Shown here one piece after another: positions 17,180 to 27,616 of a stretch of 64,000 nt of DNA. Location of the stretch: contig NZ_JAFBDZ010000006.1 of NCBI RefSeq assembly GCF_016908495.1, positions 1 to 64,000 on the forward strand, written 5' to 3'. Position numbers and translations under genes: made by a program. How positions within the stretch are numbered: position 1 is the first letter of the stretch; every line of letters starts with the position of its first letter. Source of the stretch: Rossellomorea pakistanensis. GTDB lineage: Bacteria > Bacillota > Bacilli > Bacillales > Bacillaceae_B. Below the pieces are notes generated by a model. The model searched no databases. It had not been told where the DNA came from and saw nothing but the letters and a program-made list of their open reading frames with translations.

Positions 17180-18336
17180 TGTATTACCGTAAGCTAGGGA
17201 AAATACCTAAGAAAAGACATACGATGTTTAAGAAGGAAGATGGTAGTCTTTTTCGTGAGCAAGTAATGGGAACAAAGGGCTTTTCAGGAACACAATCCAT
17301 TTTGTATCACCACCATTTGCCTACAGAGGTGGTAAAGTCTGAAGTTGTAAAAAAATATCTTCCCGAATATGAAATAGAGGATGAGAAGGCATTAAGACAC
17401 CGTCACTTTTTAACAAGTGAAGTAAAGAGAACAGGAAATGGTCTTGATGCCCGCGAGTATATACTGGGGAATGATGATCTGCTTATCGGAACGGCTCAGG
17501 TTACAGAAAATATGGGCTCTTATTATCGTAATGGTGATGGAGATGAAATGCTTTATATCCACTACGGAAAAGGGAAAATTGAGACAATGTTTGGTACACT
17601 CAGCTATCGGCCAGGAGACTATGTAACAATTCCAATTGGGACGATTTATCGAATGATGCCGGAAGAGGAAACAAAGATGCTTTTTGTCGAATCCTTCAGC
17701 CAAATTACGACTCCAAGGAGATATCGTAATGAATATGGGCAGCTTCTTGAGCATAGCCCATTTTGTGAACGTGACCTTAGAGGGCCGGAGACATTGGAAA
17801 CTCACAGTGCTAAGGGTGAGTATGAAGTTTTAACTAAATCAAGAGGCTATATTCATTCCCATATTTTAAATCATCATCCACTTGATGTTGTGGGATGGGA
17901 TGGCTATTTATATCCTTGGGTGTTCAATATTGAAGATTTTGAACCGATCACAGGAAGGGTACATCAGCCGCCGCCAGTCCATCAAACCTTTGAAGGTCAT
18001 AACTTTGTGGTGTGCTCCTTTGTTCCGAGACTGTATGATTACCATCCAGAATCGATTCCAGCTCCGTACTACCACAGTAATGTGAACAGTGATGAATTGC
18101 TTTATTATGTGGAAGGCAATTTTATGAGTCGTAAAGGAATTAAACAAGAATCGATTACACTTCATCCAAGTGGTATTCCTCATGGGCCACATCCAGGAAC
18201 AACAGAAGCGAGTATCGGTAAGAAAGAGACATTGGAATTAGCCGTCATGATCGATACGTTCCGTCCATTAAAAATTGTAAAGTCTACGACTGGATATGAG
18301 GACGATCACTACATGTATACATGGATTGAGAAATAA
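17179..18336 (+). CDS. hmgA: homogentisate 1,2-dioxygenase
   Basis: This 385-aa cupin-fold iron dioxygenase opens the aromatic ring of homogentisate. Recognisable parts are HHHPLDVVGWDGYLYPW-like sequence (around residue 234), PPPVHQTFEG, FVPRLYDYHPESIPAPYYHSN, SDELLYYVEG and HPSGIPHGPHPG. These supply the His/Glu/His iron ligands. The ATG at 17179 overlaps the preceding TGA (TGATG), with AAGGAGGAG as the ribosome site. At 385 residues it is shorter than proteobacterial HmgA but normal for Bacillus. It is the last gene of the tyrosine branch and is followed by a strong terminator. Confidence 0.94.
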   Translation: MYYRKLGKIPKKRHTMFKKEDGSLFREQVMGTKGFSGTQSILYHHHLPTEVVKSEVVKKYLPEYEIEDEKALRHRHFLTSEVKRTGNGLDAREYILGNDDLLIGTAQVTENMGSYYRNGDGDEMLYIHYGKGKIETMFGTLSYRPGDYVTIPIGTIYRMMPEEETKMLFVESFSQITTPRRYRNEYGQLLEHSPFCERDLRGPETLETHSAKGEYEVLTKSRGYIHSHILNHHPLDVVGWDGYLYPWVFNIEDFEPITGRVHQPPPVHQTFEGHNFVVCSFVPRLYDYHPESIPAPYYHSNVNSDELLYYVEGNFMSRKGIKQESITLHPSGIPHGPHPGTTEASIGKKETLELAVMIDTFRPLKIVKSTTGYEDDHYMYTWIEK

Positions 18337-18346
18337 TTTATTACTC

Positions 18347-18384
18347 AAAGAACTTCGCATAGGAAGAAAGCGAAGTTCTTTTTT
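18347..18384 (+). terminator. terminator of the homogentisate cluster
   Basis: AAGAACTTCGC and GCGAAGTTCTT form an 11-bp perfect stem followed by six T residues, 12 bases after the hmgA stop. Confidence 0.92.
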
Positions 18385-18424
18385 AAAGTGAAATTAGTGG
18401 GTATATATTGAATAAATGGTAATA

Positions 18425-18443
18425 TTATACTATGGTAGTATAA
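18425..18443. promoter_or_regulatory. palindrome upstream of DUF4097 gene, GntR-like operator
   Basis: TTATACTA and TAGTATAA are perfect inverted repeats around TGG. Palindromes of this kind with a TACTA/TAGTA core resemble operators of YtrA-type GntR regulators, whose regulons often include DUF4097 genes. No such regulator gene is seen nearby. Confidence 0.5.
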
Positions 18444-18533
18444 GAGGAAAAAAGTAAACAGAATTCTATTAATTCGTTTAGATATAGAATGTATAAAACC
18501 TTTTTATTCTCAAATAGGGGAGTTGGAGTATAT

Positions 18534-19427
18534 ATGGCACTAAATTTCACAAAAGCATTTTCTTTCAAAACCATCGAATTTCATGACAAAAAAGAAGCGG
18601 ATATTAATGGGCTTGAACATTTAGAAGTAAAGACAAGCTCTACAGATGTAAGAGTTGAACCAACAGATGGGGATACCCTCGTGGCAAAACTTGAAGGGAA
18701 GATTAGTGAAAAGCTTGAAGAGGAATACGAGCTAGTTTTGGAGAAAAAGGGAAATATTCTAGAGATTTATATTGCTGACCGAGGCGGGTTTAAGCTTCAA
18801 GTAGGAGTCACCATTAAAGATTTGAATCTTAACATTAAGGTTCCAAATAAGCTTTGGAAAAGTATTACCTTCGAAACATCTTCTGGGGATATTGATGTAT
18901 TGAATATGAAGGCGGATCATATGGAATTAATTGCGAGTTCAGGAAATGTTCTAGCGAAAGAATTGTTAATTTCTGATCGTTTTTCTTCAAGAACAAATAG
19001 TGGTGATGCTGATATTATTGATGTTGATTCAAGCATTATGGAAATAAAAGCAAGCAGTGGAACCATTCTTCTACAAAGAGTGACTTCTGAAAAAATCAGA
19101 ATGTACACTTCATCCGGAGATGTGATCGTAAAGCAGGGAGCAGGAACGATTACAGCAGAAACAAGCTCAGGAGAAATAGATTTAGAAATAAATCGACTTC
19201 TTGGAGATATTGACACTCAGACTTCAAGCGGTGATATCTTGATAAACTTTAATGAATCCCCTCAATCTCTCTCTCTGGATTTCAGAAGTAGCTCAGGCAA
19301 TGGAACGGTAAAATTAAAAGAAATGGCGTATAAGGAAAAATCCGCTCAGCGTATTGTCGGAAGTATTGGTGATGAGAAATATTTAATCCGTGCAACAACG
19401 TCTTCAGGGGACTTTACTTTAATTTAA
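18534..19427 (+). CDS. DUF4097 beta-strand repeat protein
   Basis: This 297-aa protein consists of recurrent beta strands with the signature SSGDI/SSGNV/TSSGDV, about every 20-25 residues from residue 105 to the end, which predicts a right-handed beta-helix-like stack (DUF4097, LiaG/YvlB-like). There is no signal peptide or membrane helix. ATG 18534 is preferred because GTTGGAG precedes it; an earlier ATG at 18489 lacks a site. The gene stands alone between two terminators. Family members are linked to envelope stress operons, but the molecular role is unknown. Confidence 0.8.
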   Translation: MALNFTKAFSFKTIEFHDKKEADINGLEHLEVKTSSTDVRVEPTDGDTLVAKLEGKISEKLEEEYELVLEKKGNILEIYIADRGGFKLQVGVTIKDLNLNIKVPNKLWKSITFETSSGDIDVLNMKADHMELIASSGNVLAKELLISDRFSSRTNSGDADIIDVDSSIMEIKASSGTILLQRVTSEKIRMYTSSGDVIVKQGAGTITAETSSGEIDLEINRLLGDIDTQTSSGDILINFNESPQSLSLDFRSSSGNGTVKLKEMAYKEKSAQRIVGSIGDEKYLIRATTSSGDFTLI

Positions 19428-19439
19428 TAAAATACAAGA

Positions 19440-19470
19440 AGCTTGCGGATTTTTTCTGCGGGCTTTTTTT
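19440..19470 (+). terminator. terminator after DUF4097 gene
   Basis: AGCTTGCGGA and TCTGCGGGCT pair with wobbles around a T-rich loop and end in seven T residues. Confidence 0.85.
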
Positions 19471-19606
19471 ATTTTCCCTTAAAAAAATATCAATTTTTCG
19501 TCGAATAAAAAGTTTTTGTGTCCGATTAAAAAAAGGTGTCGAAATGGGTCTGATAGGAAAAAAAATAAAAATTTTTTTAAATATAGGAATGTTGATGTAA
19601 AGATGA

Positions 19607-19620
19607 TGTAAGCGTTTACT
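19607..19620. promoter_or_regulatory. cre-like CcpA site upstream of ilvE
   Basis: TGTAAGCGTTTACT matches the cre consensus TGWAANCGNTNWCA at all but the last base. It lies 47 bases upstream of the -35 element, a position compatible with activation by CcpA, as known for ilv-leu in B. subtilis. Confidence 0.6.
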
Positions 19621-19666
19621 ATTAGACTGACTAATCTAAATTGTCAAAAAACTTTTCAAAAGGGTG

Positions 19667-19695
19667 TTGACCAATCATAAAAACCGGCGTAATAT
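19667..19695 (+). promoter_or_regulatory. sigma-A promoter of ilvE-ilvD
   Basis: TTGACC (19667-19672), a 17-bp spacer and TAATAT (19690-19695) form a good promoter. The predicted start is near 19702, giving a leader of about 90 bases before ilvE. Confidence 0.75.
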
Positions 19696-19707
19696 TGTCC
19701 TCAACAT

Positions 19708-19722
19708 AATTTTCTGACAACT
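19708..19722. promoter_or_regulatory. CodY-like box at the ilvE promoter
   Basis: AATTTTCTGACAACT matches the CodY consensus AATTTTCWGAAAATT with two mismatches. It covers the region just after the predicted transcription start, where bound CodY would block transcription when branched-chain amino acids are abundant. Confidence 0.6.
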
Positions 19723-19793
19723 ATTTATCGGTGTCAGTTTAGCTTATATGTCATTGCCATTTTGGACAAAAAACAATGAAGGGAGCGATCGAC

Positions 19794-20696
19794 ATGAGCG
19801 AACAATGGATTTACTTAAACGGCCAATATGTAAAAAAGGAAGAGGCGGTCGTATCTGTGTATGATCACGGATTTTTATACGGAGACGGGGTGTTCGAAGG
19901 GATTAGAATGTACGACGGCAATGTGTTTCGACTGAAAGAGCATGTTGATCGCCTATATGACTCAGCAAAATCCATTATGTTAAACATCCCGCAAAGTAAA
20001 GAAGAATTATCAGACGTCATTGTAGAAACCTTAAGAAGAAATGAATTGCGTGACGCATATATACGGGTAGTTGTATCAAGAGGTGTTGGAAATCTTGGGT
20101 TAGACCCTTTCACATGTAGTAAACCACAAATCATCGTTATTGCAGAACAGCTCGCATTATTTCCAAAGAGCCTTTACGATACAGGGATTGAAATTGTCAC
20201 GGTTGCCAGCAGAAGAAACCGGGCTGACGTTTTATCTCCAAAAGTAAAATCATTAAACTATTTAAATAATATTCTTGTAAAAATTGAAGCGAATCTAGCA
20301 GGAGTAAGTGAAGCGTTAATGTTAAACGATCAAGGATATGTTGCAGAAGGTTCAGCAGATAATATCTTTATCGTCAAAGGAAATGTGATCAAAACACCAC
20401 CTGGTTATGTTGGAGCATTGGAAGGTATTACGCGAAACGCGATCATCGATATGGCTCAGCTATTAGGATTCGAAATGCGTGAAGAAGTGTTCACAAGACA
20501 TGATGTCTACACAGCAGATGAGGTATTCCTCACTGGAACAGCGGCAGAGGTGATCGCAGTTGTGAAAGTGGACGGAAGAGAAATTGGTGATGGTAAACCT
20601 GGAAGCTATACAAAACAACTTCTAGAATCATTTAGAAAAACGGTCACTGAAGAAGGTCGTAAAGTTTATACACATGGAAATGTTCAAGCAGGATAA
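19794..20696 (+). CDS. ilvE: branched-chain amino acid aminotransferase
   Basis: This 300-aa PLP enzyme of fold type IV transaminates the keto acids to valine, leucine and isoleucine. It shows [19 protein letters not shown], the catalytic lysine in [12 protein letters not shown], then EGSADNIF and the C-terminal [12 protein letters not shown] 19794 follows AAGGGAGCG; an earlier in-frame ATG lacks spacing for this site. It is the first gene of the branched-chain cluster and is followed by ilvD after 20 bases. D-amino acid and aminodeoxychorismate lyases share the fold, but the context settles the assignment. Confidence 0.93.
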   Translation: MSEQWIYLNGQYVKKEEAVVSVYDHGFLYGDGVFEGIRMYDGNVFRLKEHVDRLYDSAKSIMLNIPQSKEELSDVIVETLRRNELRDAYIRVVVSRGVGNLGLDPFTCSKPQIIVIAEQLALFPKSLYDTGIEIVTVASRRNRADVLSPKVKSLNYLNNILVKIEANLAGVSEALMLNDQGYVAEGSADNIFIVKGNVIKTPPGYVGALEGITRNAIIDMAQLLGFEMREEVFTRHDVYTADEVFLTGTAAEVIAVVKVDGREIGDGKPGSYTKQLLESFRKTVTEEGRKVYTHGNVQAG

Positions 20697-20716
20697 AAGC
20701 AGATGGAGGAGATACA

Positions 20717-22384
20717 GTGCGCAGTGACATGATCAAGGTCGGCATTGACCGTGCTCCCCATCGAAGCTTGCTATATGCAACGGGAGTAAAAACAAAGGAT
20801 TTAGAAAAACCATTTATCGGGGTGTGTAATTCCTATATTGACATCATCCCAGGACATGTACATTTAAAAGCTTACGCTGAAATCGTAAAAGAAGCAATTC
20901 GGGAAGCAGGTGGCATCCCATTCGAATTTAACACCATTGGAGTCGATGATGGAATAGCAATGGGACATATCGGTATGAGGTACTCACTTCCTAGTAGGGA
21001 ACTGATTGCCGATTCAGCTGAAACCGTCATTAATGCTCATTGGTTTGATGGAGTATTCTTCATTCCAAACTGTGACAAAATCACACCAGGGATGTTAATG
21101 GCAGCAGCAAGGACCAACGTACCTTCTGTGTTCGTCTCAGGAGGTCCCATGGAAGGTGGAACATCCTCATCCGGAAAACCACTTTCACTCGTTTCTGTAT
21201 TTGAAGGTGTTGGAGCCCATCAATCAGGACAAATGACAAGTGAAGAGTTATTAGACATTGAACAAAATGCATGTCCAACATGCGGATCCTGTTCGGGAAT
21301 GTTTACAGCCAATTCAATGAACTCCTTGATGGAAATGCTTGGGTTAGCCCTTCCAGGTAACGGGACAATTGTTGCCACGTCAGAAGAACGGCATCAACTG
21401 ATTCGAGAAGCTGCCCATCATCTAGTAAAAATGATTAAGAATGATATCAAACCTAGAGACATTATTACCAAAGAAGCGATTGACGACGCATTTGCTCTTG
21501 ATATGGCAATGGGAGGCTCAACAAATACGGTCCTTCATACACTAGCGATTGCAAATGAAGCAGAGATTGAATATGACCTTAACCGAATAAACGAAATTGC
21601 TAAAAAGGTTCCATACTTATCAAAAATTAGCCCAGCATCAGATTATACGATGGAAGATGTACATCATGCGGGTGGAATTAGCGCCATTATTAAGGAACTT
21701 TGTGAAATTGATGGGGCCGTCCATAAAGACCGTCTAACTGTAACTGGAAAATCGATTTATGAGCTGGTAAAGGACTATGAGATTAAGAATGATCAAGTGA
21801 TTCGACGAAAAGACAATCCGTATAGTCCTGTTGGAGGATTATCGATATTGAATGGAAACCTTGCCCCTGATGGCTGCGTCATCAAAGTTGGAGCCGTGGA
21901 TCCATCAATTAAAACTTTTATGGGAGAAGCGATTATTTTTGACTCTCAAGATGAAGCCCAAAAAGGAATTGATGACGGTACTGTTAAAGAAGGCCATGTA
22001 GTAGTCATACGCTATGAAGGTCCAAAAGGCGGACCGGGAATGCCTGAGATGTTAGCTCCAACCGCAGCTATTGCTGGTAGAGGGTTAGGAACAAAAGTAG
22101 CGCTTATTACAGATGGTCGTTTCTCAGGTGCATCCAGGGGAATCTCCATTGGACATATTTCTCCAGAAGCAGCTGAGGGTGGACCGATTGCTTTCATTGA
22201 GAATGGAGATCCGATTTTTATCGACCTTGAAAATAGAACAATAAATGTTCTTATCCCTGAAGTCGAATTAGAATACAGGAAACAAAACTGGGTACAGCCT
22301 GAGCCGAAAATTAAAAGGGGTTATTTAGCCCGCTATTCCAAATTAGTAACCTCCGCTAGTACTGGAGGAATTATGAAAATTTAA
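20717..22384 (+). CDS. ilvD: dihydroxy-acid dehydratase
   Basis: This 555-aa Fe-S dehydratase makes the 2-keto acid precursors of valine and isoleucine. Cluster ligands are in [15 protein letters not shown] and [27 protein letters not shown] and [23 protein letters not shown] are further family marks. The GTG start follows GGAGGAG. The length is the family norm. It is separated from ilvB by a T-box leader with a terminator, so ilvE-ilvD are expressed from the upstream promoter while the rest also depends on tRNA charging. Confidence 0.96.
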   Translation: MRSDMIKVGIDRAPHRSLLYATGVKTKDLEKPFIGVCNSYIDIIPGHVHLKAYAEIVKEAIREAGGIPFEFNTIGVDDGIAMGHIGMRYSLPSRELIADSAETVINAHWFDGVFFIPNCDKITPGMLMAAARTNVPSVFVSGGPMEGGTSSSGKPLSLVSVFEGVGAHQSGQMTSEELLDIEQNACPTCGSCSGMFTANSMNSLMEMLGLALPGNGTIVATSEERHQLIREAAHHLVKMIKNDIKPRDIITKEAIDDAFALDMAMGGSTNTVLHTLAIANEAEIEYDLNRINEIAKKVPYLSKISPASDYTMEDVHHAGGISAIIKELCEIDGAVHKDRLTVTGKSIYELVKDYEIKNDQVIRRKDNPYSPVGGLSILNGNLAPDGCVIKVGAVDPSIKTFMGEAIIFDSQDEAQKGIDDGTVKEGHVVVIRYEGPKGGPGMPEMLAPTAAIAGRGLGTKVALITDGRFSGASRGISIGHISPEAAEGGPIAFIENGDPIFIDLENRTINVLIPEVELEYRKQNWVQPEPKIKRGYLARYSKLVTSASTGGIMKI

Positions 22385-22399
22385 TACAGTTAAAACGTT

Positions 22400-22692
22400 G
22401 ACGAGGTAAAAGTAATTGGATTTCGTATTTCCAGAGAGCCGGTATAGCTGGAAGCCGGTAATACGCCCAATCGCGACATCCCCTCTGAGTATCGTTCTGA
22501 ACCCTCTCTAGTAGGAGCGATCGAGTATAGTACTCGTTATCAAAATGGTAGTCATTCGAAGAAATACTGAATGACTCGTTAAGGTAGTGTTTGTGAAAAT
22601 ACTACAAACTAGGGTGGTACCATGAAGAGGAAAATAGCCTTTTCATCCCTACGAAACTAAGTAAGTGTCGTAGTGGGTGAAAAGGCTTTTTT
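22400..22692 (+). promoter_or_regulatory. T-box riboswitch, probably leucine-specific
   Basis: The roughly 290-base leader has a stem I with the AGAGAG...GCTGGAAGCCGG pattern and the T-box bulge AGGGTGGTACC at 22611-22621. It ends with a strong terminator in which AGCCTTTTCATCCCTACG (22636-22653) pairs with the mirror segment from 22669, followed by six T residues. Uncharged tRNA should stabilise an antiterminator and allow read-through into ilvB. A CTC leucine codon within GAACCCTCTCTAG (about 22499-22511) is the likely specifier, as for ilv-leu in B. subtilis; I have not folded it by program. Confidence 0.93.
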
Positions 22693-22771
22693 ATATGGAA
22701 CAAATTGTCATTCTGTTATCGCCAAGGCGCTTATGCTTTTGTATTAAACAATTCCTGGGAGGAGATTAAAA

Positions 22772-24478
22772 ATGAAGGTAAATGTAAAGGCAGATCCTGA
22801 GTCACGGCTAAGCGGTGCTGAAACTCTGATTCATGCCTTAAAGCAAGAAAGTGTTGAGGTTGTTTTTGGTTATCCGGGCGGAGCAGTTTTACCAATTTAT
22901 GATGCACTTTATCAAAATCCAATTAAACATGTGCTAGCAAGACACGAACAAGGCGCTATCCACGCTGCAGAAGGATATGCAAGAGTTTCCGGAAAACCTG
23001 GTGTTGTTATTGCGACGTCAGGACCGGGCGCAACGAATCTGGTTACGGGGATAGCAGATGCGATGATGGACTCGCTCCCACTAGTGGTTTTTACAGGGCA
23101 AGTAGCATCTGGAGTCATTGGGACGGACGCCTTCCAAGAAGCCGATGTCATGGGAATTACGATGCCGATTACCAAGCACAACTACCAAGTTCGAGATTTG
23201 CAAGATCTCCCTAGAATTGTGAAAGAGGCCTTTCATATAGCAACAACTGGAAGACCAGGACCTGTACTCATTGACATACCAAAAGATGTATCGACTACAA
23301 CAGCTTTCGTAACATTTGATGAACCTGTCCATCTTCCCGGGTTTCAACCAACCGTACATCCAAATGTGTTACAAATAAAAAAGTTAAACGAGGCGATTGA
23401 AACTGCAAAGAAACCAGTCATTTTAGCAGGTGCTGGTGTATTGCATGCTAAAGCATCAGAACAATTGCTTGCGGTAGCGGAAACGAAAAATATTCCAGTT
23501 GTTCACACACTTCTTGGATTAGGTGGATTTCCGGCGAGCCACCCCTTATTTCTAGGGATGGGAGGGATGCATGGATGCTATGCCGCTAATATGAGCTTAT
23601 ATGAATGCGATTTACTGATCAGTGTTGGAGCAAGATTTGACGATCGATTGACAGGAAATCTGCAAACCTTCGCTCCAAATGCAAAAGTGGCCCATATTGA
23701 CATTGACCCAGCTGAAATTGGAAAAAATGTTGACACTCATATCCCGATAGTGGGAGATGCAAAAGAAGCATTACAAAAGCTTTTAGAGGAAAACGGATCA
23801 AGCTCGTTGTGTGAGGAGTGGCTCGTGCATCTTGATCAATACAAACAAGAATATCCATATTGGCATAACGAGGTGAAGGAAAGTATATCACCACAAGGAT
23901 TACTAGAAATGATTCACACAATGACAAAGGGAGAATCGATTGTCACTACTGATGTTGGTCAGCATCAAATGTGGGCAGCTCAGTATTACACATTCAATGA
24001 GCCTCATAATTGGGTAACATCAGGTGGATTAGGGACTATGGGATTCGGATTTCCTGCAGCCATTGGAGCCCAATTGGCACAGCCAGATAAAAACGTTATT
24101 GCAATGGTTGGGGATGGTGGGTTTCAAATGACATCTCAAGAACTCATTCTGTTAAACGAATTGAACCTCCCCATTAAGGTAGTCCTTGTAAACAACGGAG
24201 CCCTTGGTATGGTAAGGCAATGGCAGGAAACCTTTTATGAGAAGCGGTATTCCCAATCATTGCTTTCTGTTCAACCTGATTTTGTAAAACTTGCGGAGTC
24301 CTACGGTGTGAGAGGGTTTAAAGTGACATCAACAGAAGAAGCAAGAACCATACTTTCTAAAGTTCTTCATACACGCGAGCCTGCCGTAATCGATTGTCGA
24401 GTTTGCCCATCAGAAAATGTTTATCCAATGGTCGCACCTGGTACTGGGCTACATGAAATGATTGGGGTGAAACCATGA
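22772..24478 (+). CDS. ilvB: acetolactate synthase large subunit
   Basis: This 568-aa ThDP/FAD enzyme catalyses the first common step of branched-chain synthesis. The activating glutamate is in [16 protein letters not shown]. The ThDP motif begins [12 protein letters not shown] and ends [21 protein letters not shown] precedes it. The GGGAGGAG ribosome site is strong. Its stop overlaps the ilvH start (ATGA). Expression is gated by the T-box immediately upstream. The anabolic rather than catabolic AlsS identity follows from the regulatory subunit gene and from the operon. Confidence 0.96.
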   Translation: MKVNVKADPESRLSGAETLIHALKQESVEVVFGYPGGAVLPIYDALYQNPIKHVLARHEQGAIHAAEGYARVSGKPGVVIATSGPGATNLVTGIADAMMDSLPLVVFTGQVASGVIGTDAFQEADVMGITMPITKHNYQVRDLQDLPRIVKEAFHIATTGRPGPVLIDIPKDVSTTTAFVTFDEPVHLPGFQPTVHPNVLQIKKLNEAIETAKKPVILAGAGVLHAKASEQLLAVAETKNIPVVHTLLGLGGFPASHPLFLGMGGMHGCYAANMSLYECDLLISVGARFDDRLTGNLQTFAPNAKVAHIDIDPAEIGKNVDTHIPIVGDAKEALQKLLEENGSSSLCEEWLVHLDQYKQEYPYWHNEVKESISPQGLLEMIHTMTKGESIVTTDVGQHQMWAAQYYTFNEPHNWVTSGGLGTMGFGFPAAIGAQLAQPDKNVIAMVGDGGFQMTSQELILLNELNLPIKVVLVNNGALGMVRQWQETFYEKRYSQSLLSVQPDFVKLAESYGVRGFKVTSTEEARTILSKVLHTREPAVIDCRVCPSENVYPMVAPGTGLHEMIGVKP

Positions 24479-24999
24479 AAAAGAGAGTCGTAACGGCAAC
24501 GGTTTTTAATCAAAGTGGAGTTCTAAATAGAGTTACAGGTCTTTTTACAAAACGTCAGTTCAACATTGAAAGTATTACAGTAGGTCACACCGAAACAGAA
24601 GGTGTTTCCAAAATGACATTTGTTGTTTCTGTAGAAGATGACCGACAAATCGAACAGCTTATTAAACAATTAAATAAGCAAATTGATGTACTAAAGGTAT
24701 CTGATATTACGGATCAAGCCATTGTGGCAAGAGAGCTCGCACTCATTAAAGTGCTAAGCAATGGTCAAACCCGGGCAGAGATTAGTGGAATTGTAGAGCC
24801 TTTTCGGGCAACAATCATTGATATTTCAAGAGATAGTGTCACCGTTCAAGTAACCGGTGATACGGAAAAGGTTGAAGCAATGATTGATCTATTAAAGCCA
24901 TACGGAATTAAAGAATTAGCTCGCACTGGTTTAACCGCTTTTACTAGAGGTTCACAAAAATCAGTCACAGATCTTAAGCAATACACATTATTAAAATAA
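24475..24999 (+). CDS. ilvH: acetolactate synthase regulatory subunit
   Basis: This 174-aa small subunit has an N-terminal ACT domain ([27 protein letters not shown]) and the usual C-terminal ferredoxin-like domain ([25 protein letters not shown]). It binds valine and stimulates and feedback-regulates IlvB. Translation is coupled to ilvB by a four-base overlap. Length is standard. Confidence 0.95.
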   Translation: MKKRVVTATVFNQSGVLNRVTGLFTKRQFNIESITVGHTETEGVSKMTFVVSVEDDRQIEQLIKQLNKQIDVLKVSDITDQAIVARELALIKVLSNGQTRAEISGIVEPFRATIIDISRDSVTVQVTGDTEKVEAMIDLLKPYGIKELARTGLTAFTRGSQKSVTDLKQYTLLK

Positions 25000-25019
25000 A
25001 TCGAAAAGGATGATGGAGA

Positions 25020-26045
25020 ATGGTAAAAGTATATTATAACGGAGATGTAGCGGAAGACTTATTAAAAGGAAGAAAGGTAGCTGTTGTTGGTTACGGTTCA
25101 CAAGGTCATGCTCATGCACAAAATTTAAGGGAAAGCGGTTATGAAGTCGTAGTAGGATTACGTAAAGGAAAGTCATGGGAGCAAGCTGAAAAAGACGGTT
25201 TTTCAGTAAAATCAGTAAAAGAGGCTAGTGAAGAAGCAGATGTGGTAATGGTTTTACTACCAGATGAGCTGCAGCCTACTGTGTATAAAAATGAAATCGA
25301 ACCCGCTTTATCACCAGGAAAAGCCTTAGCTTTTGCCCATGGATTTAATGTTCATTTTAATCAAGTAGTCCCTCCTAAAGATGTTGATGTATTCCTTGTA
25401 GCACCTAAAGGTCCAGGACATCTTGTAAGAAGAACGTTTGAAAGCGGCGCTGGAGTACCTGCTCTTTTCGGGGTTTATCAAAATGTAACAGGTGATGCTG
25501 ACAAATTAGCCCTTTCTTATGCAAAAGGGATCGGGGCTGGACGTGCTGGAATTTTAGAAACAACCTTCCAAGAAGAAACGGAAACAGACTTATTCGGAGA
25601 GCAAGCAGTCCTTTGCGGAGGCTTAACCTCTTTAGTAAAAGCAGGATTTGAAACCCTTGTAGAAGCTGGTTATCAACCAGAAGTTGCCTATTTCGAGTGT
25701 TTACACGAATTGAAGCTCATTGTAGATCTCATGTATGAAGATGGTCTCGAGGGCATGAGATACTCTATTTCCGATACAGCTCAATGGGGAGATTTCGTTT
25801 CAGGACCACGAGTTGTGAATGAAGAAACGAAAGCAAGAATGAAGGAAGTTCTTGAAGATATTCAATCTGGTAAATTCGCAAAAGGCTGGATCCTAGAAAA
25901 CCAAGCAAATCGTCCAGAATTTAATGCAACAAATCAACGTGAAAATAACCATCAAATTGAAGTGGTAGGAAGAAAGTTGAGAGAACTAATGCCATTTATT
26001 AAAAAAGATGAGAAGAAGGAAGTGGTGATGAGTGCGCAAGATTGA
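25020..26045 (+). CDS. ilvC: ketol-acid reductoisomerase
   Basis: This 341-aa class I enzyme reduces and isomerises acetolactate. The NADPH-binding motif [17 protein letters not shown] is near residue 23, followed by the phosphate-specificity loop LRKGKSW. The magnesium-binding residues lie in [12 protein letters not shown] and [16 protein letters not shown]. It begins 20 bases after ilvH with ATGATGGAG as the ribosome site. It overlaps leuA by 14 bases. Confidence 0.96.
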   Translation: MVKVYYNGDVAEDLLKGRKVAVVGYGSQGHAHAQNLRESGYEVVVGLRKGKSWEQAEKDGFSVKSVKEASEEADVVMVLLPDELQPTVYKNEIEPALSPGKALAFAHGFNVHFNQVVPPKDVDVFLVAPKGPGHLVRRTFESGAGVPALFGVYQNVTGDADKLALSYAKGIGAGRAGILETTFQEETETDLFGEQAVLCGGLTSLVKAGFETLVEAGYQPEVAYFECLHELKLIVDLMYEDGLEGMRYSISDTAQWGDFVSGPRVVNEETKARMKEVLEDIQSGKFAKGWILENQANRPEFNATNQRENNHQIEVVGRKLRELMPFIKKDEKKEVVMSAQD

Positions 26046-27573
26046 TGTCTTTGACACAACCCTTAGAGATGGAGAGCAATCTGCCGGTGTAAATTTGAAC
26101 ACGCTTGAAAAAGTGGAAGTGGCGAAACAATTAGAAAGATTAGGTGTCGATATTATCGAAGCGGGATTCCCTGCAGCTTCAAGAGGCGATCTTCAAGCAG
26201 TAAAAATGATTGCCGACACGATTAAAGGCAGTTCGGTTACTGGACTCGCCAGAGCAAATGAAAAAGACATTGATGCTGCATGGGAGGCTTTAAAAGGATC
26301 CAGTGAGCCAAGGTTACATGTATTTCTTGCAACATCACCGATTCACATGACTTATAAATTGAAAATGACAACAGATCAAGTATTGGACACGGCGGTTGCA
26401 GCAGTGAAATACGCTAAGAAAAAGTTCACACATGTTCAGTGGTCTGCAGAAGATGCATGTCGATCAGATAAACAGTTTTTGGTCAAAATCATTACTGAAG
26501 TCATCAATGCAGGAGCAACGGTTATTAATCTTCCAGATACAGTAGGGTATCGAGCTCCGGAAGAATATGGTTCCCTTTTCCGCTACATCAAAGAGAATGT
26601 TCCAAATATTGAAGGGGTAAAGCTATCCGCTCATACTCACGATGATCTTGGGTTAGCAACAGCCAATTCATTGGCAGCTATTGAAAATGGAGCAGATCAA
26701 ATTGAAGGAACCATCAATGCCATTGGAGAGAGAGCAGGAAATGCGGGACTAGAAGAAATTGCTGTAGCTCTGCATATTAGAGAGGATTTTTATCAAGCCT
26801 CCACAAGATTGAAGCTGGATGAAATTAAGCGTACGAGTAATCTTGTAAGTAAGCTTACGGGAATGATCGTCCCTGGAAATAAAGCTGTCGTTGGAAACAA
26901 CGCATTTGCCCATGAATCAGGGATCCATCAAGATGGCGTTTTAAAAGAAAAAACGACCTATGAAATCATTACTCCAGAGCTTATTGGTGTAAAAACCAAT
27001 CGTTTAGTTCTTGGAAAGCATTCAGGCCGACACGCCTTCAAAAATAAAGCAGTGGAAATGGGCTTTGAACTTAATGATCAAAAGCTAAATGAAGGCTTTA
27101 AAGCATTTAAGGATCTTGCGGATAAGAAAAAAGAGGTAACGGACGAAGATATCTTCGCCATTCTCACAGATAAACAAACAGAAGCTCAGGATGTAAAAAC
27201 TTACGAGTTAAAGAGTTTGCAAGTTCAATATGGAATGGATAATATTCCAACTGCGACCATTGCCGTTGTTAAACCTGATGGAGAATACAAGCAAGAAGCA
27301 GCAACTGGTTCTGGTAGTGTTGAAGCCATTTATAATACGATTGAAAAACTAGTAGAAGACACCGTAGTCCTCTTAGATTACAAGATTAACTCTGTTGGCG
27401 GCGGAAGAGATGCATTAGCTGAAGTTTTCGTCCAAGTAAAATATAACGAGACCGTCTCGAGCGGTAGAGGAACTGCTCAGGATGTTTTAGAAGCATCTGC
27501 AAGAGCCTATTTGAACGCAGTCAATCGAGTGCTAGGTGTAAAGAGTAAAGAACGGAAAGAAGTAACGGTATAA
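26032..27573 (+). CDS. leuA: 2-isopropylmalate synthase
   Basis: This 513-aa enzyme condenses acetyl-CoA with 2-ketoisovalerate at the entry to the leucine branch. The catalytic TIM barrel carries [10 protein letters not shown], the metal ligands HTHDDLG and ESGIHQDG. From about residue 390 the C-terminal LeuA dimer/regulatory domain ([17 protein letters not shown]) provides leucine feedback inhibition. The GTG start lies inside the end of ilvC. Full length. Confidence 0.95.
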   Translation: MRKIDVFDTTLRDGEQSAGVNLNTLEKVEVAKQLERLGVDIIEAGFPAASRGDLQAVKMIADTIKGSSVTGLARANEKDIDAAWEALKGSSEPRLHVFLATSPIHMTYKLKMTTDQVLDTAVAAVKYAKKKFTHVQWSAEDACRSDKQFLVKIITEVINAGATVINLPDTVGYRAPEEYGSLFRYIKENVPNIEGVKLSAHTHDDLGLATANSLAAIENGADQIEGTINAIGERAGNAGLEEIAVALHIREDFYQASTRLKLDEIKRTSNLVSKLTGMIVPGNKAVVGNNAFAHESGIHQDGVLKEKTTYEIITPELIGVKTNRLVLGKHSGRHAFKNKAVEMGFELNDQKLNEGFKAFKDLADKKKEVTDEDIFAILTDKQTEAQDVKTYELKSLQVQYGMDNIPTATIAVVKPDGEYKQEAATGSGSVEAIYNTIEKLVEDTVVLLDYKINSVGGGRDALAEVFVQVKYNETVSSGRGTAQDVLEASARAYLNAVNRVLGVKSKERKEVTV

Positions 27574-27616
27574 ATGCAACTGACTGAATAAACAAATAAC
27601 AACTGGAGGGATGATG

